Program-made: the position numbers and the translations under genes
Notes under the pieces: generated by a model
The model's database searches: none
The model's input: only the letters and a program-made list of their open reading frames with translations
Told to the model about the DNA's origin: nothing
Part shown: piece after piece, positions 28,636 through 37,562 of the stretch
Layout: every line of letters begins with the position of its first letter
Numbering within the stretch: the stretch's first letter is position 1
Origin: Thalassotalea ponticola
GTDB taxonomy: Bacteria; Pseudomonadota; Gammaproteobacteria; Enterobacterales; Alteromonadaceae
Direction of reading: 5' to 3'
Assembly (NCBI RefSeq): GCF_041379045.1
Contig: NZ_CP166871.1
Span: 186,001 to 250,000 of the forward strand
Length of the DNA: 64,000 nt

Positions 28636-30425
28636 GCAGTGTGCTCCTTTACTGTGTCAATTTCGATATCGCCGCTAAGTGGGGCAATGCGTTGGCGAAC
28701 ATAATCACCTGGCGCATTGGCAAGAGACTGGTCGAGTGTGCGCGCTGCAACTTGCTGGTCATCGCTGATCGAGGCCATCCATTGCATCCAACTCGGCCAA
28801 AAGCTGCCTTCGTTAAGCGTGGCATTTTCAAACCAGGTATCGGCATTGTCGCACAGCTCACCGGTAAAGTGGCCGTATTTGCCGCCTGGTGGGTTAATGA
28901 TACCGGCGATGTGCCCAGATTGGCCCAACACAAAGGTTTTATCGCCACCGAGCTTAAGCATCCCCTGATACGTACCTTGCCACAAGGCAATATGATCTTC
29001 GATGGTTGAGACGAAATAGGTTGGAGCGTTCACTTTCGCTAAATCGATCGGGGTACCTCGAACGCTAAACTCACCTGTTTGCACTAACTCATTTTGCAGG
29101 TAAAAATGGCGTAGCATGGTTGAATGTGCTTTGCCCGCAACATGAGTATTATCGCAGTTCCAATACAGTAATTCGTGCGCCACAGGGCGCTTACCTTTTA
29201 GGTAACCATCGATGTAATAGTTCCAGTAAAGGTTATTTTCACGCAATAAACTAAATGAAACAGCAAGTTGTCGTCCATCCATAATACCGTTAGCCGCATT
29301 TTGCTGTTCGATGGCTGAGACCATAGGCTCATTGATAAAGTGCCCCAACTCGCCTGGGTGACTAAAGTCTAAGATGGTGGTAAACAAGGTTGCCGATTGC
29401 ACCCTTTTTTTCATGCGCCGAGCAGCCATATAAGCCATGGCGGTGACGAGTGCTGTACCGCCGATGCAGTAACCAATAGCGTTTACCTCTCGTTCTCCAC
29501 ATGCGGTTTCAACGGCATTGAGGGCTTCGACGACACCATCAACAATGTAGTCTTCAAAGTCAATTTTGCCACCAAGTTGCTTGTCGGGGTTGACCCACGA
29601 CACCATAAATACCGTTTGGCCTTGGTCGACAAGATATTTAACCATCGACTTTTTCGCACTCAGGTCCATGATGTAATACTTGTTGACAAACGGTGGCACA
29701 ATTAAGCTTGGTCGTTTGGCGACTTTTTTGGTGGTTGGCTGATATTGAAGTAATTCAAATAGGTGATTTTTAAATACCACTTTACCCGGCGTTGCCGCTA
29801 AGTCTTTACCCAGTTCAAATGCGCTTTGATCGGTCATACTGATGTTGAGCATACTGGCACTGCGCTTAAAATCTTCACTAATAAGCTGCAAACCATCAAT
29901 CAGGTTCTGACCATTAGTTTGTTGGGTAAGTTTTAAAATTTCAGGGTTCAACGACAAAAAATTACTCGGAGCTAAGGCGCTGGTGTATTGGCGGGCGAAG
30001 AATTTCATCCGATTTTTTTGCGCGTCATCGGTGTCAGGTAGATTATCAATCCACTCAAAAATATTATTGCTCATCGCCAGGTAAGATTGCTTGATAAAAT
30101 CGAACCAAGGGTGCGAGTGCCACTCATCACTGTTAAAGCGGCGATCGCCTTTTTCTGGCGAGACCAAAGGCTGGTGATTACTGTCAGTGGCACGCAACAT
30201 GGTATTTTGAAAAATGGATACTTGATCTTGCCACCACTTCATTTGTTGATTTAACAAGTGAAATGGATTTTGCGCGTTTTGATTGACGGCGCTTGAGAAA
30301 TCGTTGGTTTGTAAATTTAACAGTGAACTAAATGTTTCTTGCTGTGATTTTGTAATTGATTCAAGCATTTGTTGGTTTACTTGGCACATTGAATCAAAAA
30401 GTTGAGAGAATCCAGGGATGTTCAT
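28632..30425 (-). CDS. phaC: Class I poly(3-hydroxyalkanoate) synthase PhaC
   Basis: The 597-residue protein has the class I length. The nucleophile is C320 in the lipase-like box GYCIGG, with the catalytic Asp in STIEDHIALW and the catalytic His in SGHIAGIINPP. The N-terminal about 100 residues are variable. It polymerises (R)-3-hydroxyacyl-CoA on the surface of PHA granules. phaJ follows in overlap; the phasin gene lies 180 bases upstream on the same strand. Confidence 0.95.
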   Translation of the reverse strand: MNIPGFSQLFDSMCQVNQQMLESITKSQQETFSSLLNLQTNDFSSAVNQNAQNPFHLLNQQMKWWQDQVSIFQNTMLRATDSNHQPLVSPEKGDRRFNSDEWHSHPWFDFIKQSYLAMSNNIFEWIDNLPDTDDAQKNRMKFFARQYTSALAPSNFLSLNPEILKLTQQTNGQNLIDGLQLISEDFKRSASMLNISMTDQSAFELGKDLAATPGKVVFKNHLFELLQYQPTTKKVAKRPSLIVPPFVNKYYIMDLSAKKSMVKYLVDQGQTVFMVSWVNPDKQLGGKIDFEDYIVDGVVEALNAVETACGEREVNAIGYCIGGTALVTAMAYMAARRMKKRVQSATLFTTILDFSHPGELGHFINEPMVSAIEQQNAANGIMDGRQLAVSFSLLRENNLYWNYYIDGYLKGKRPVAHELLYWNCDNTHVAGKAHSTMLRHFYLQNELVQTGEFSVRGTPIDLAKVNAPTYFVSTIEDHIALWQGTYQGMLKLGGDKTFVLGQSGHIAGIINPPGGKYGHFTGELCDNADTWFENATLNEGSFWPSWMQWMASISDDQQVAARTLDQSLANAPGDYVRQRIAPLSGDIEIDTVKEHTA

Positions 30426-30606
30426 AAGAAGTCCTTTGCGTTAATGCAGCACAGAAAAGAGAGCTCGGGCGTGTTTACCTTTGTTTAATCATGCTCATGT
30501 AGCTAGTGCAAAAAATAGCCCATTGTAAACAATGCCAGCAAAGGTCAACGCCCGAGGTGATAGCTCTCCCTGTGTGATCTGTAAAGCAGAGTGCGGTCGT
30601 TGCTGG

Positions 30607-30936
30607 CTATACCGCCGCTTTCGCCGCAGACTCATAAGCCGCTTTTAGATCTTTGTTAATTTCGACTAATTTTTGGGTATCGGCTTGAACGCGCGCTTGA
30701 ATTTCTTTGGCTAGCTCAACTTGCTTAGCACCCAGTTGGCTGATGTCTGCCGGTGACTGAATTTCGCTTAATTGCTTAAGTTGAGTTAAGCCAATCTCAC
30801 TGTAAAACTTTGCAGAGTCTAATTGCGCTGCCGTTAGCGTTTCTACTTGTTTTACCACTGCGCTGTTAAGTTCAACCCACGGTTTCATTCCCGCTTGGAC
30901 TTGTTCGCTAAATCCTTTAAACATGTCGTTGTACAT
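30607..30936 (-). CDS. phaP: Phasin family protein
   Basis: The 109-residue protein is an all-helical phasin with the usual pattern: MYNDMFKGFSEQVQAGMKP at the N-terminus, then QLDSAKFYSEIGLTQLKQL and a long amphipathic C-terminal helix. Phasins coat PHA granules and control their number and size. It precedes phaC on the same strand, and a promoter should lie in the AT-rich region to the right. Confidence 0.9.
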   Translation of the reverse strand: MYNDMFKGFSEQVQAGMKPWVELNSAVVKQVETLTAAQLDSAKFYSEIGLTQLKQLSEIQSPADISQLGAKQVELAKEIQARVQADTQKLVEINKDLKAAYESAAKAAV

Positions 30937-31752
30937 AATTTTCCCCTTAGCTTGTTGTGAATACTTTTTGTACTAGTTGAAAAATATACAAACATTCGTT
31001 TAAAGTAAAGACTCTACTCCTCTGATCAGTTACAATGTTTAGGTTTTATACCTATATTTGATGAATAATTATTCTTATTGTTTTGGTGTTGGTTTTTTTG
31101 AGTATTAGCTCTATCAAGGGGTGCAGGCCAATGGCAAATATAAAAAATGCCAGTTGTTTAATTTTTATTCAATCGAAATTTTTTTTATAAATTTGTATTT
31201 ATTTTAGGGTTTTGTTGGTTTTTTAGATGCTGTTCACTAAGTGGTTGCGCTTGTTATTGGTTTTTTTATTTTGTCGTATAAAGTAAATTCATTGACGTGA
31301 ATAAGCTATATAACGTAATTTTTAGTCCATTTGGAGTATGCATAAATATTCTTTTGTCTAGGCTGGGGTAAGGCGCAATGCGTTGTGTTTCTCGCGTTGT
31401 TTTGATTTGCAATGTTGAATATATCGGTGCTGATTTACAGCTTTTAGGCTGGTAACACTAAGCAGTACTTATTGTTGATTACTGTGGTGTTACGGTAAGT
31501 GTAAACAAATTGTATTAACGCTTGTTTTTTAAAGTAATCTTTAGCATATTGGCGCAGAAAGTTGGTCACTACTATTGGCTAATAAGTACTTATGAGTACC
31601 CAAAAAGCTTGAGACGACTATAATCAAATTATTATTTGCCTGTACCGTGTAAGTCGCGTGTGTATATCGCGTTACCTTGGCTATCTTCGATCTGGGTCGT
31701 TGCGGTAAATGTGGTGACTGGCAAAGCTTAATATCCAACAGGTACGGCATCA
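30937..31752. other. AT-rich intergenic region between phasin and MFS genes
   Basis: This 816-base stretch is clearly richer in A and T than the flanking genes, with many T tracts. It separates divergent genes and must carry the promoters of the phasin and MFS genes. I see no convincing coding frame, tRNA or long inverted repeat. Its size is unusual for this compact genome, so an unannotated small RNA or decayed DNA is possible. Confidence 0.5.
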
Positions 31753-33105
31753 ATGCGCGCATTTTTATCTCTATATCTCTCCAATTTGTTTTTAGTCGGT
31801 GGCTCGGGCCTGCTCACCACGTACTTGGCGGTCTTACTAACCCGCGATGCGGTATCAACCGGTTTAATTGGCTTAATGACATCCTTGTATTATTTAGGTT
31901 TGTTACTCGGGGCGAGAATTGGCTACATGTTGATCGCAAACGTCGGTCATATTCGCACGTTCGGGGCCAGTACGGCCATTGTTACCGCCTGTGTTGCCTG
32001 CCACGGTATGGTTGATAACACCTACTTTTGGTTGTTATTGCGCTTGGTCGTGGGCATCGCGATGATGTGTAATTATATGGTGTTAGAAAGCTGGCTGAAC
32101 GAACAGGCCAGTGCTGAACAACGCGGGCGGATATTTTCGGTGTATATGATCACTTCTTATTTGGGCACGATGTTGGGGCAGTGGTCTTTGTCGTACTACC
32201 CAGAGCTTGGTCTGGAGCCGCTGCTACTTATTTGTTTGGCACTGGCAATTGGTGTTGTGCCACTGACCATCACCAGACGTATTCACCCCAAGCCACTAAA
32301 GCCAGTATCGGTAAGCTTTTTTTACTTTTTCAAGAAGGCGCCACAGGCCCTTATGGCGGTATTCTTTGCCGGTATGATCAGCGGTAGTTTTTACGGCTTG
32401 GCACCGGTGTTTGGGCAAAAGGCGGGGTTTGACGCCGAACAAGTCGCGCTTTACATGTTTGTTACCGTGTTAGCGGGCTTTTTAGCACAGTGGCCAATGG
32501 GGGTGTTATCCGACAGGGTCGCGCGCAGTGCATTAATGCGCGGTAATGCACTATTTATCGCGATTATATCGGCTTTTATTTTTGTTTTACCTGTGCACCA
32601 AATATACTCATTTGTACTTACCTTTGCATTTGGTTTGGGTATTTTTACCTTGTATCCACTGAGCTCGGCGTTGGCTAATTCACGTGTTGACGATGAAGAT
32701 AGAGTGGGTATTGCATCGGCCTTGTTGATTTCGTTTGGTTTAGGTGCGGCACTCGGTTCGGGGGTACTTGCCAAGGTGATGGATATGTTTGGTTATGCAT
32801 CATTGTACGGGGCGACAGCCATACTGGCATTCATCATGCTTATCGCACTCACCTTAATAAATACCCAGCAAGACGACGAAGAGCCGGGCGAGAACGATTA
32901 CATGGTGTCAGCGTCCGATGTTAATGCCTCGCCCATGGTTTCCTCACTTGATCCGCGTATTGAAGAAGAGGTCGCCCAGGAACAACTTATGGTGACCGAT
33001 GAAGACGAGATGTTACAAGAACTCAATGAAGAAGAGCAGCAACTAGAAGGTGAGTGGGAGCAGCTCGTCACTTCGGTGAATAAACAACGCGACAGCGATG
33101 GATAA
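31753..33105 (+). CDS. MFS transporter, YcaD-like
   Basis: The 450-residue protein has about 12 membrane helices over residues 1-375 and the MFS motif GARIGYMLIANVGHIRT, with ARIG and the loop after helix 2. ESWLNEQASAEQRGR between helices 4 and 5 is typical of the YcaD subfamily. Substrate unknown. After the last helix there is an acidic cytosolic tail of about 65 residues, rich in Glu, which is longer than in E. coli YcaD (382). Confidence 0.85.
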   Translation: MRAFLSLYLSNLFLVGGSGLLTTYLAVLLTRDAVSTGLIGLMTSLYYLGLLLGARIGYMLIANVGHIRTFGASTAIVTACVACHGMVDNTYFWLLLRLVVGIAMMCNYMVLESWLNEQASAEQRGRIFSVYMITSYLGTMLGQWSLSYYPELGLEPLLLICLALAIGVVPLTITRRIHPKPLKPVSVSFFYFFKKAPQALMAVFFAGMISGSFYGLAPVFGQKAGFDAEQVALYMFVTVLAGFLAQWPMGVLSDRVARSALMRGNALFIAIISAFIFVLPVHQIYSFVLTFAFGLGIFTLYPLSSALANSRVDDEDRVGIASALLISFGLGAALGSGVLAKVMDMFGYASLYGATAILAFIMLIALTLINTQQDDEEPGENDYMVSASDVNASPMVSSLDPRIEEEVAQEQLMVTDEDEMLQELNEEEQQLEGEWEQLVTSVNKQRDSDG

Positions 33106-33145
33106 ACCGACGATATTGACATGAACAACGCGAGTATCAATAGCG

Positions 33146-33979
33146 TTAGTTACACTCGTCGGCAAGACATGTTTTAAAGTCATTGATAAACGCTGGGTTT
33201 TGATTGTCTTTGCGATAGGCTAAATATATCGGACGCAATACCTGTAGCTGTGTGTCAATTAGATGCAACGATTGATCATTGAGCTGCTCAGCCACCAGTT
33301 CGCTTGGTAGGTAGGCAAAGCCGCCATTACTGCTGATGTATTGCTGGGCAATTTTAGCGGTAGTGGTTTTTAAACACGGCGTTAGTTTGTGGTGCATGGC
33401 GTGTTCTTTGGCAAAGGTTAACCCCCAATCGACCATCACATAGTTCGCCACATCATCGCTAAATTGCGCCGAGCTACCCACCAGCGACAAACTAAAATGG
33501 GCGAGCTTTTCACAGTGAATTTCATGGTCGCTAATTGGATCGGTGAGGAGTGCAACATCTAATGAGCGATCTAATAATTTTCGTTGAATGGCTTCTCTTA
33601 CCGATATTTCGGCACTCAGCACAAACTGTTCAAAACGCGATATAAGCAATGGCATGCGCGAGTTTAAAAATGCATCCCAGACATTGGACGTGGTCGCTAA
33701 ATAGACGGCGGGTTTTTGATTGGTTATCCGCTTGAGCGCCATCTTTGATTCGTCTAACTGCTTCACCATTTGATAGGCGTAAGCAAGCAGAGCCTCTCCC
33801 TGCTCCGTTAAACGCAAGTTGTTTTTATCGCGAATCAGTAAGCTTGTATTGTAAAAGCTTTCCAGTTGCTTAATGCGCGCGCTAACGGCCGCGGGCGTTA
33901 TAAATAACGTATTGGCTGCATGGCCAAAATGCCGGTGGTTAGCCACCTCAATAAAGGTTTTAAAGACGCGAATATCCAT
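33146..33979 (-). CDS. hdfR: LysR-type regulator HdfR
   Basis: I use the ATG at 33979 (reading MDIRVFKTFIEVANHRHFG), because this aligns with the HdfR N-terminus; an in-frame ATG 11 codons upstream is less likely. The helix-turn-helix covers ITPAAVSARIKQLE, followed by a co-inducer domain. In E. coli HdfR represses flhDC and is divergent from maoP. The same divergent arrangement with a MaoP homologue here strongly supports orthology. Confidence 0.88.
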   Translation of the reverse strand: MDIRVFKTFIEVANHRHFGHAANTLFITPAAVSARIKQLESFYNTSLLIRDKNNLRLTEQGEALLAYAYQMVKQLDESKMALKRITNQKPAVYLATTSNVWDAFLNSRMPLLISRFEQFVLSAEISVREAIQRKLLDRSLDVALLTDPISDHEIHCEKLAHFSLSLVGSSAQFSDDVANYVMVDWGLTFAKEHAMHHKLTPCLKTTTAKIAQQYISSNGGFAYLPSELVAEQLNDQSLHLIDTQLQVLRPIYLAYRKDNQNPAFINDFKTCLADECN

Positions 33980-34131
33980 GCCAAAACATACAACAAAGAT
34001 CAACATACCCAAGGTAGAATCTAACTAAAACTTGTCGTCACGACAAATTTTTTTTGATGTTTTTAACGACATTTTTTGCATACATTTACAAAAAATAACG
34101 TTTTTGACAATCACCTATGAGAGGGTTAATC

Positions 34132-34497
34132 GTGGAAACAGATATTCGCAAAGGTATAAACAGCTTTTATGGTGACCCCATTTTTAAAACGGGCCTTTCG
34201 CGTAGCGGTCATTTCACTATAAAAGAAGCGCAGTTGTTAAAAGACTACGGTTGGACGTTACAAAGCTTAAGTAACGGCACGTTATTTGCCGATAACAATG
34301 AAGAGCGCACTTTCATTGAGCAAATAAACAGTGACGAACCGCCGACGCTGTATTTGGCCTCGCTTTGGAAAAAGTACTTGGCCGCTATACAGCGCAGTAA
34401 GGTTGGTTATGGGTTTTCGGTGTGTAATCGCGCGCCGGCGACATTTGAACCAGCCCCGGATTATCGCAGCAGTGATGATTTGGAATTTATGGACTAA
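34132..34497 (+). CDS. maoP: MaoP, macrodomain Ori organisation protein (DUF413)
   Basis: I choose the GTG at 34132, which follows a GAGAGGG ribosome site at 7 bases spacing; the ATG at 34117 has none. The 121-residue protein has the DUF413 block FSRSGHFTIKEAQLLKDYG-like sequence (key part GHFTIKEAQLL) and WKKYLAAIQR. In E. coli MaoP together with a maoS site in the hdfR-maoP region organises the Ori macrodomain. The divergent hdfR neighbour is conserved. Confidence 0.88.
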   Translation: METDIRKGINSFYGDPIFKTGLSRSGHFTIKEAQLLKDYGWTLQSLSNGTLFADNNEERTFIEQINSDEPPTLYLASLWKKYLAAIQRSKVGYGFSVCNRAPATFEPAPDYRSSDDLEFMD

Positions 34498-34529
34498 CCA
34501 TTGTCACGTTTGCAGTAAATCAATACGCT

Positions 34530-34551
34530 AAGGCGCGGTATTTCGCGCCTT
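34530..34551 (+). terminator. Hairpin after maoP
   Basis: AAGGCGCG and CGCGCCTT form a perfect 8-pair GC-rich stem with a 6-base loop, 32 bases after the maoP stop. The tail is short in T, so termination strength is uncertain. Confidence 0.6.
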
Positions 34552-34700
34552 GATAATCCAACAACTAACGATACGCACGTCGGCTTGGTGTTGTTCGCCA
34601 CATAGACACTGCTCAACGGTATTAATACTCCCACCTTTTTTGCATATATTGGCTGATGTGTAACAATAAATTACACCGTAGCCAATTACATATACCGTTG

Positions 34701-35099
34701 ATGAAAACATTAACTACCCTGCTAACGCTGCTTGTTGCCAGCGCCTCAATTGCTCAAAATGCGGTGGCAAAAAACAGCGAACCATATCAACACTTCCCAG
34801 CGCTTGAATCGCCAAATACGCAAGTTGCGCTGTGTCATTTAACGCGCTTTAATCAGCAGCTAAAGGCAATTACTGACAAGCCCGAGCTGTCTGCGCAAGA
34901 CATGGTAAAAGTGCATCAACTCACCTATACCCTCGAAAATGCGTTGATGCGCTTACAAACCGATTTAAAAGACATCGCGGCTGATTTAGAAACGGTGCAC
35001 ATTGCCTCGGAGCAGCTTGATGCCGCTGCGATTAAAAGCGCCGGTGACGACTACTTACAAGCGCTAGACCTACTGCTCAACCCCAAATCGTGTCCTTAG
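34701..35099 (+). CDS. Small secreted helical protein (DUF6746-like)
   Basis: The start at 34701 gives a clean signal peptide ending ASIAQNAVA. The mature part is helical, with VHQLTYTLENALMRLQTDL, a pattern I associate with DUF6746 periplasmic proteins. Two cysteines are present, one of them near the C-terminus. Function unknown. The next gene, a periplasmic heme protein, starts 200 bases downstream; whether they are cotranscribed is unclear. Confidence 0.7.
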   Translation: MKTLTTLLTLLVASASIAQNAVAKNSEPYQHFPALESPNTQVALCHLTRFNQQLKAITDKPELSAQDMVKVHQLTYTLENALMRLQTDLKDIAADLETVHIASEQLDAAAIKSAGDDYLQALDLLLNPKSCP

Positions 35100-35300
35100 C
35101 GATAGTTAAAGCTCTTGAGCTGATAAACTCGGTTAGCGACTCGCGAGCGATACATTGCTTGGCTATGGTTAATTAATACGCCCAGTTCGGGTACGGTTAG
35201 CAGGTGTGGTTTTGAGCCATTGGCAACGTGTGATAAGCCGCTAGCCGAACTGACTTGTAGACAGTCGACCTGCACAGAGGTAAACAAAATAGGAGCAGTG

Positions 35301-35867
35301 ATGATGCGATGTATGTATCTTGCCGGCTTGCTGATGATAGGCCAATTACAGGCCGAACCGTTAAGCCAACAGCAGCTTGAGGCCGAAGCAACAAAACGAA
35401 TGCAAAGCTTTGCCGGTGAATTGCAGAGTACCCTGATGAATGCGATACAGGCGGGCGGACTTGAAGCCGGCGTTGAAGTGTGCAGTGCACAAGCGCCAGA
35501 AATAGCTAAAAAATATTCCAAAGACGGTTGGCAACTAAGCCGAACCAGCCTGAAAACCCGCAATCCAAGTAATCGAGCTGATGCCATGGAAAAAGACGCT
35601 TTAATGGGCTTTGTTGATAAAATGGCACAGGGGCATCAGTTGACCAGTTTGAGCTTTACGTCATACAACGTTGAAACACAGCAATTTGTATTGATCAAAC
35701 CCATAGGGACGCAAGCGGTGTGTTTAAGCTGCCACGGCAATGCAATTGACCCTAAACTGCACGATAAAATTAAATTGCTTTACCCCGAAGATACCGCAAC
35801 CGGTTTTAGTCTTGGCGATTTACGCGGGGCTTTTGTGGTGCGCTATCAAGGCGTTGCAGAACAATAG
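35301..35867 (+). CDS. Periplasmic c-type heme protein with DUF3365 (Tll0287-like) domain
   Basis: I choose the ATG at 35301, ten bases after AGGAG, which gives 188 residues with a signal peptide ending GQLQA. A single heme motif CLSCH lies near residue 152. The rest, with SLKTRNPSNRADAMEK and YPEDTATGFSLGDLRGAF, matches the DUF3365/Tll0287 PAS-like heme domain. These proteins are thought to sense redox or gases or to carry electrons. The upstream stretch up to 35220 is open but lacks a ribosome site. Confidence 0.8.
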   Translation: MMRCMYLAGLLMIGQLQAEPLSQQQLEAEATKRMQSFAGELQSTLMNAIQAGGLEAGVEVCSAQAPEIAKKYSKDGWQLSRTSLKTRNPSNRADAMEKDALMGFVDKMAQGHQLTSLSFTSYNVETQQFVLIKPIGTQAVCLSCHGNAIDPKLHDKIKLLYPEDTATGFSLGDLRGAFVVRYQGVAEQ

Positions 35868-36027
35868 ATTTTGCCGCGGGTCATGACATACGCGATTTAT
35901 TAAAGCGTTGGTGTAAGCGGTATTGCATCATAGCCGGCTTTTCACGCGCACAACGCTTTGACACATCGCTTATTATTGATTAAATTCACTGCTTAATTTC
36001 AGCGACACCATTATTAATACAGACATT

Positions 36028-36552
36028 ATGAATACAAAACGCAGCGCGAATAGCGATTTAGTTAAGCAGGGTGACCTCGAGGTCATCTATATTGCAGGCG
36101 GTTGTCTGTGGGGTGTTCAAGAATTTGCCAAACACATCCCTGGGGTAGAGCATACGCAAGCGGGTAGAGCCAATGGCAGTAGTCACACAACTGATGCTCC
36201 TTATGATGGCTACGCAGAATGTGTAAAAATCACATTTAATCCCAACGCGGTCTCTGTTGATTCACTGATGGACTACTTCTTTGAAATTATTGACCCCTAC
36301 AGCCTAAATAAACAGGGCGATGACGTAGGTGAAAAGTATCGCACTGGTGTTTACAGTGAACACGCACATCACCTTGATACCGTGCGCAAGTATATTGCTG
36401 CCCGTGACGATAGCGACGATATTGTGGTTGAGGTACTGCCTTTGTTGAACTATGTGAAAAGTGACGACGAGCATCAAGACCGACTGACTCGTTTTCCACA
36501 AGACTATTGTCATATTCCTCAAGCGCTGTTGCACAAGTACAAGCCCCAATAA
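36028..36552 (+). CDS. msrA: Peptide-methionine (S)-S-oxide reductase MsrA
   Basis: The 174-residue protein has the MsrA active-site block AGGCLWGVQEF; the usual form is GCFWG, so Leu replaces Phe next to the catalytic cysteine. EKYRTGVY and the HQDRLTRFP end are also typical. It reduces the S-diastereomer of methionine sulfoxide in proteins. No C-terminal resolving cysteine is seen, so recycling may differ from the three-cysteine type. A strong terminator follows at once. Confidence 0.88.
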   Translation: MNTKRSANSDLVKQGDLEVIYIAGGCLWGVQEFAKHIPGVEHTQAGRANGSSHTTDAPYDGYAECVKITFNPNAVSVDSLMDYFFEIIDPYSLNKQGDDVGEKYRTGVYSEHAHHLDTVRKYIAARDDSDDIVVEVLPLLNYVKSDDEHQDRLTRFPQDYCHIPQALLHKYKPQ

Positions 36553-36585
36553 AAAAAGCCCCAATTTTTTGCTGGGGCTTTTTTT
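36551..36585. terminator. Strong intrinsic terminator after msrA
   Basis: AAAAAAAGCCCCA and TGGGGCTTTTTTT form a long perfect stem around a T-rich loop, with T tracts on both strands. It starts at the msrA stop and serves msrA and the convergent EamA gene. Confidence 0.93.
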
Positions 36586-36626
36586 GTCACACGGTGTGAA
36601 ACACCAATCTCGGTTTACAACTCGCT

Positions 36627-37499
36627 TTACCTGTTGGCTGTTACCCGCGTACCAATAACTAGTGCCACAGCAATGGTTATAGCACCTGCTGCTAAGCGCA
36701 TTAGGTCTTCGGTTGAGCGCTCATCTGCTTCACCAAACACAAACAAAGAGGCAAACATAGCTAACGGCACCACCGCATTGTTAAATGCCGAGAGCGCACC
36801 AACGGTGGTTTTCGTTGCACCTTTATTCCAACAGAAGAAACCGATGCCAGAGGCGATAACGCCGAGGTACACTATCACTGCCCATTGTTTAGGGCTGGCT
36901 GATAACGGCACGGGTATTTGATTAAAAATAACCACGGTTACCAAGGTTGTGAACAGCAACGCGCCGAGGTACAAAAAGCCAAATATCGCGCTGTTATCTA
37001 CCTCAGGTCTGGCGTGCTTCCAGTTGCGGTAATAAACCTGACCAAAAGCGAATGACAAATTGGCAATTTGCATCAGAGCAAAGCCCAACCAGATGTCGTC
37101 AGTGGCAAATGTGTCGGCTTTTATTATGGCCGCACCTAATACCGACAATAAAGCAGCCACTAAGTACCACGGGGTAAATTTGCGTTTGCTCAAGTCGTAA
37201 ATAAGCACCACGTACAATGGCGTTAACACACTAAATAACGCCACTAAATGCGACGGTAAAAAGCGAAACGCCAACATGTAACAGGTATACATCACCCCAT
37301 ACTGTATTGCGCCCAATCCAAGCAGTTGTAGCTTTTCTTGGTGGTTGGTTTGTCCCAATTTTAGAAACGGCAAAAACGCCAGTGATGCCAATAGCAATCG
37401 CATATCGGCGATTTGCATTGGCTCAATACCTTGTAACGTGTTGCCAATGAGGCCAAAAGAAAAGGCCCAAATTAGCGTAGTGATGGTCAAATACAGCAT
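36627..37499 (-). CDS. EamA/DMT-family inner-membrane transporter
   Basis: The 290-residue protein has ten membrane helices arranged as two EamA repeats. LYLTITTLIWAFSFGLIGN starts repeat one and IGFFCWNKGATKT lies in repeat two; both are typical. Family members export amino acids or metabolites; substrate is unknown. It lies 64 bases downstream of the TonB-receptor gene's neighbour region on the same strand, with no close operon partner. Confidence 0.87.
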   Translation of the reverse strand: MLYLTITTLIWAFSFGLIGNTLQGIEPMQIADMRLLLASLAFLPFLKLGQTNHQEKLQLLGLGAIQYGVMYTCYMLAFRFLPSHLVALFSVLTPLYVVLIYDLSKRKFTPWYLVAALLSVLGAAIIKADTFATDDIWLGFALMQIANLSFAFGQVYYRNWKHARPEVDNSAIFGFLYLGALLFTTLVTVVIFNQIPVPLSASPKQWAVIVYLGVIASGIGFFCWNKGATKTTVGALSAFNNAVVPLAMFASLFVFGEADERSTEDLMRLAAGAITIAVALVIGTRVTANR

Positions 37500-37562
37500 G
37501 GTTATATCTAGTTTTGTCAGTTAGCTTATTGTGGCACGTTAAGTGCCACATGACTCAAACTT

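Noticed and set aside
31541..31762. A 73-codon minus-strand open frame in the AT-rich gap
   Set aside because: It overlaps the start of the MFS gene, lacks a ribosome site and shows no protein-like pattern.
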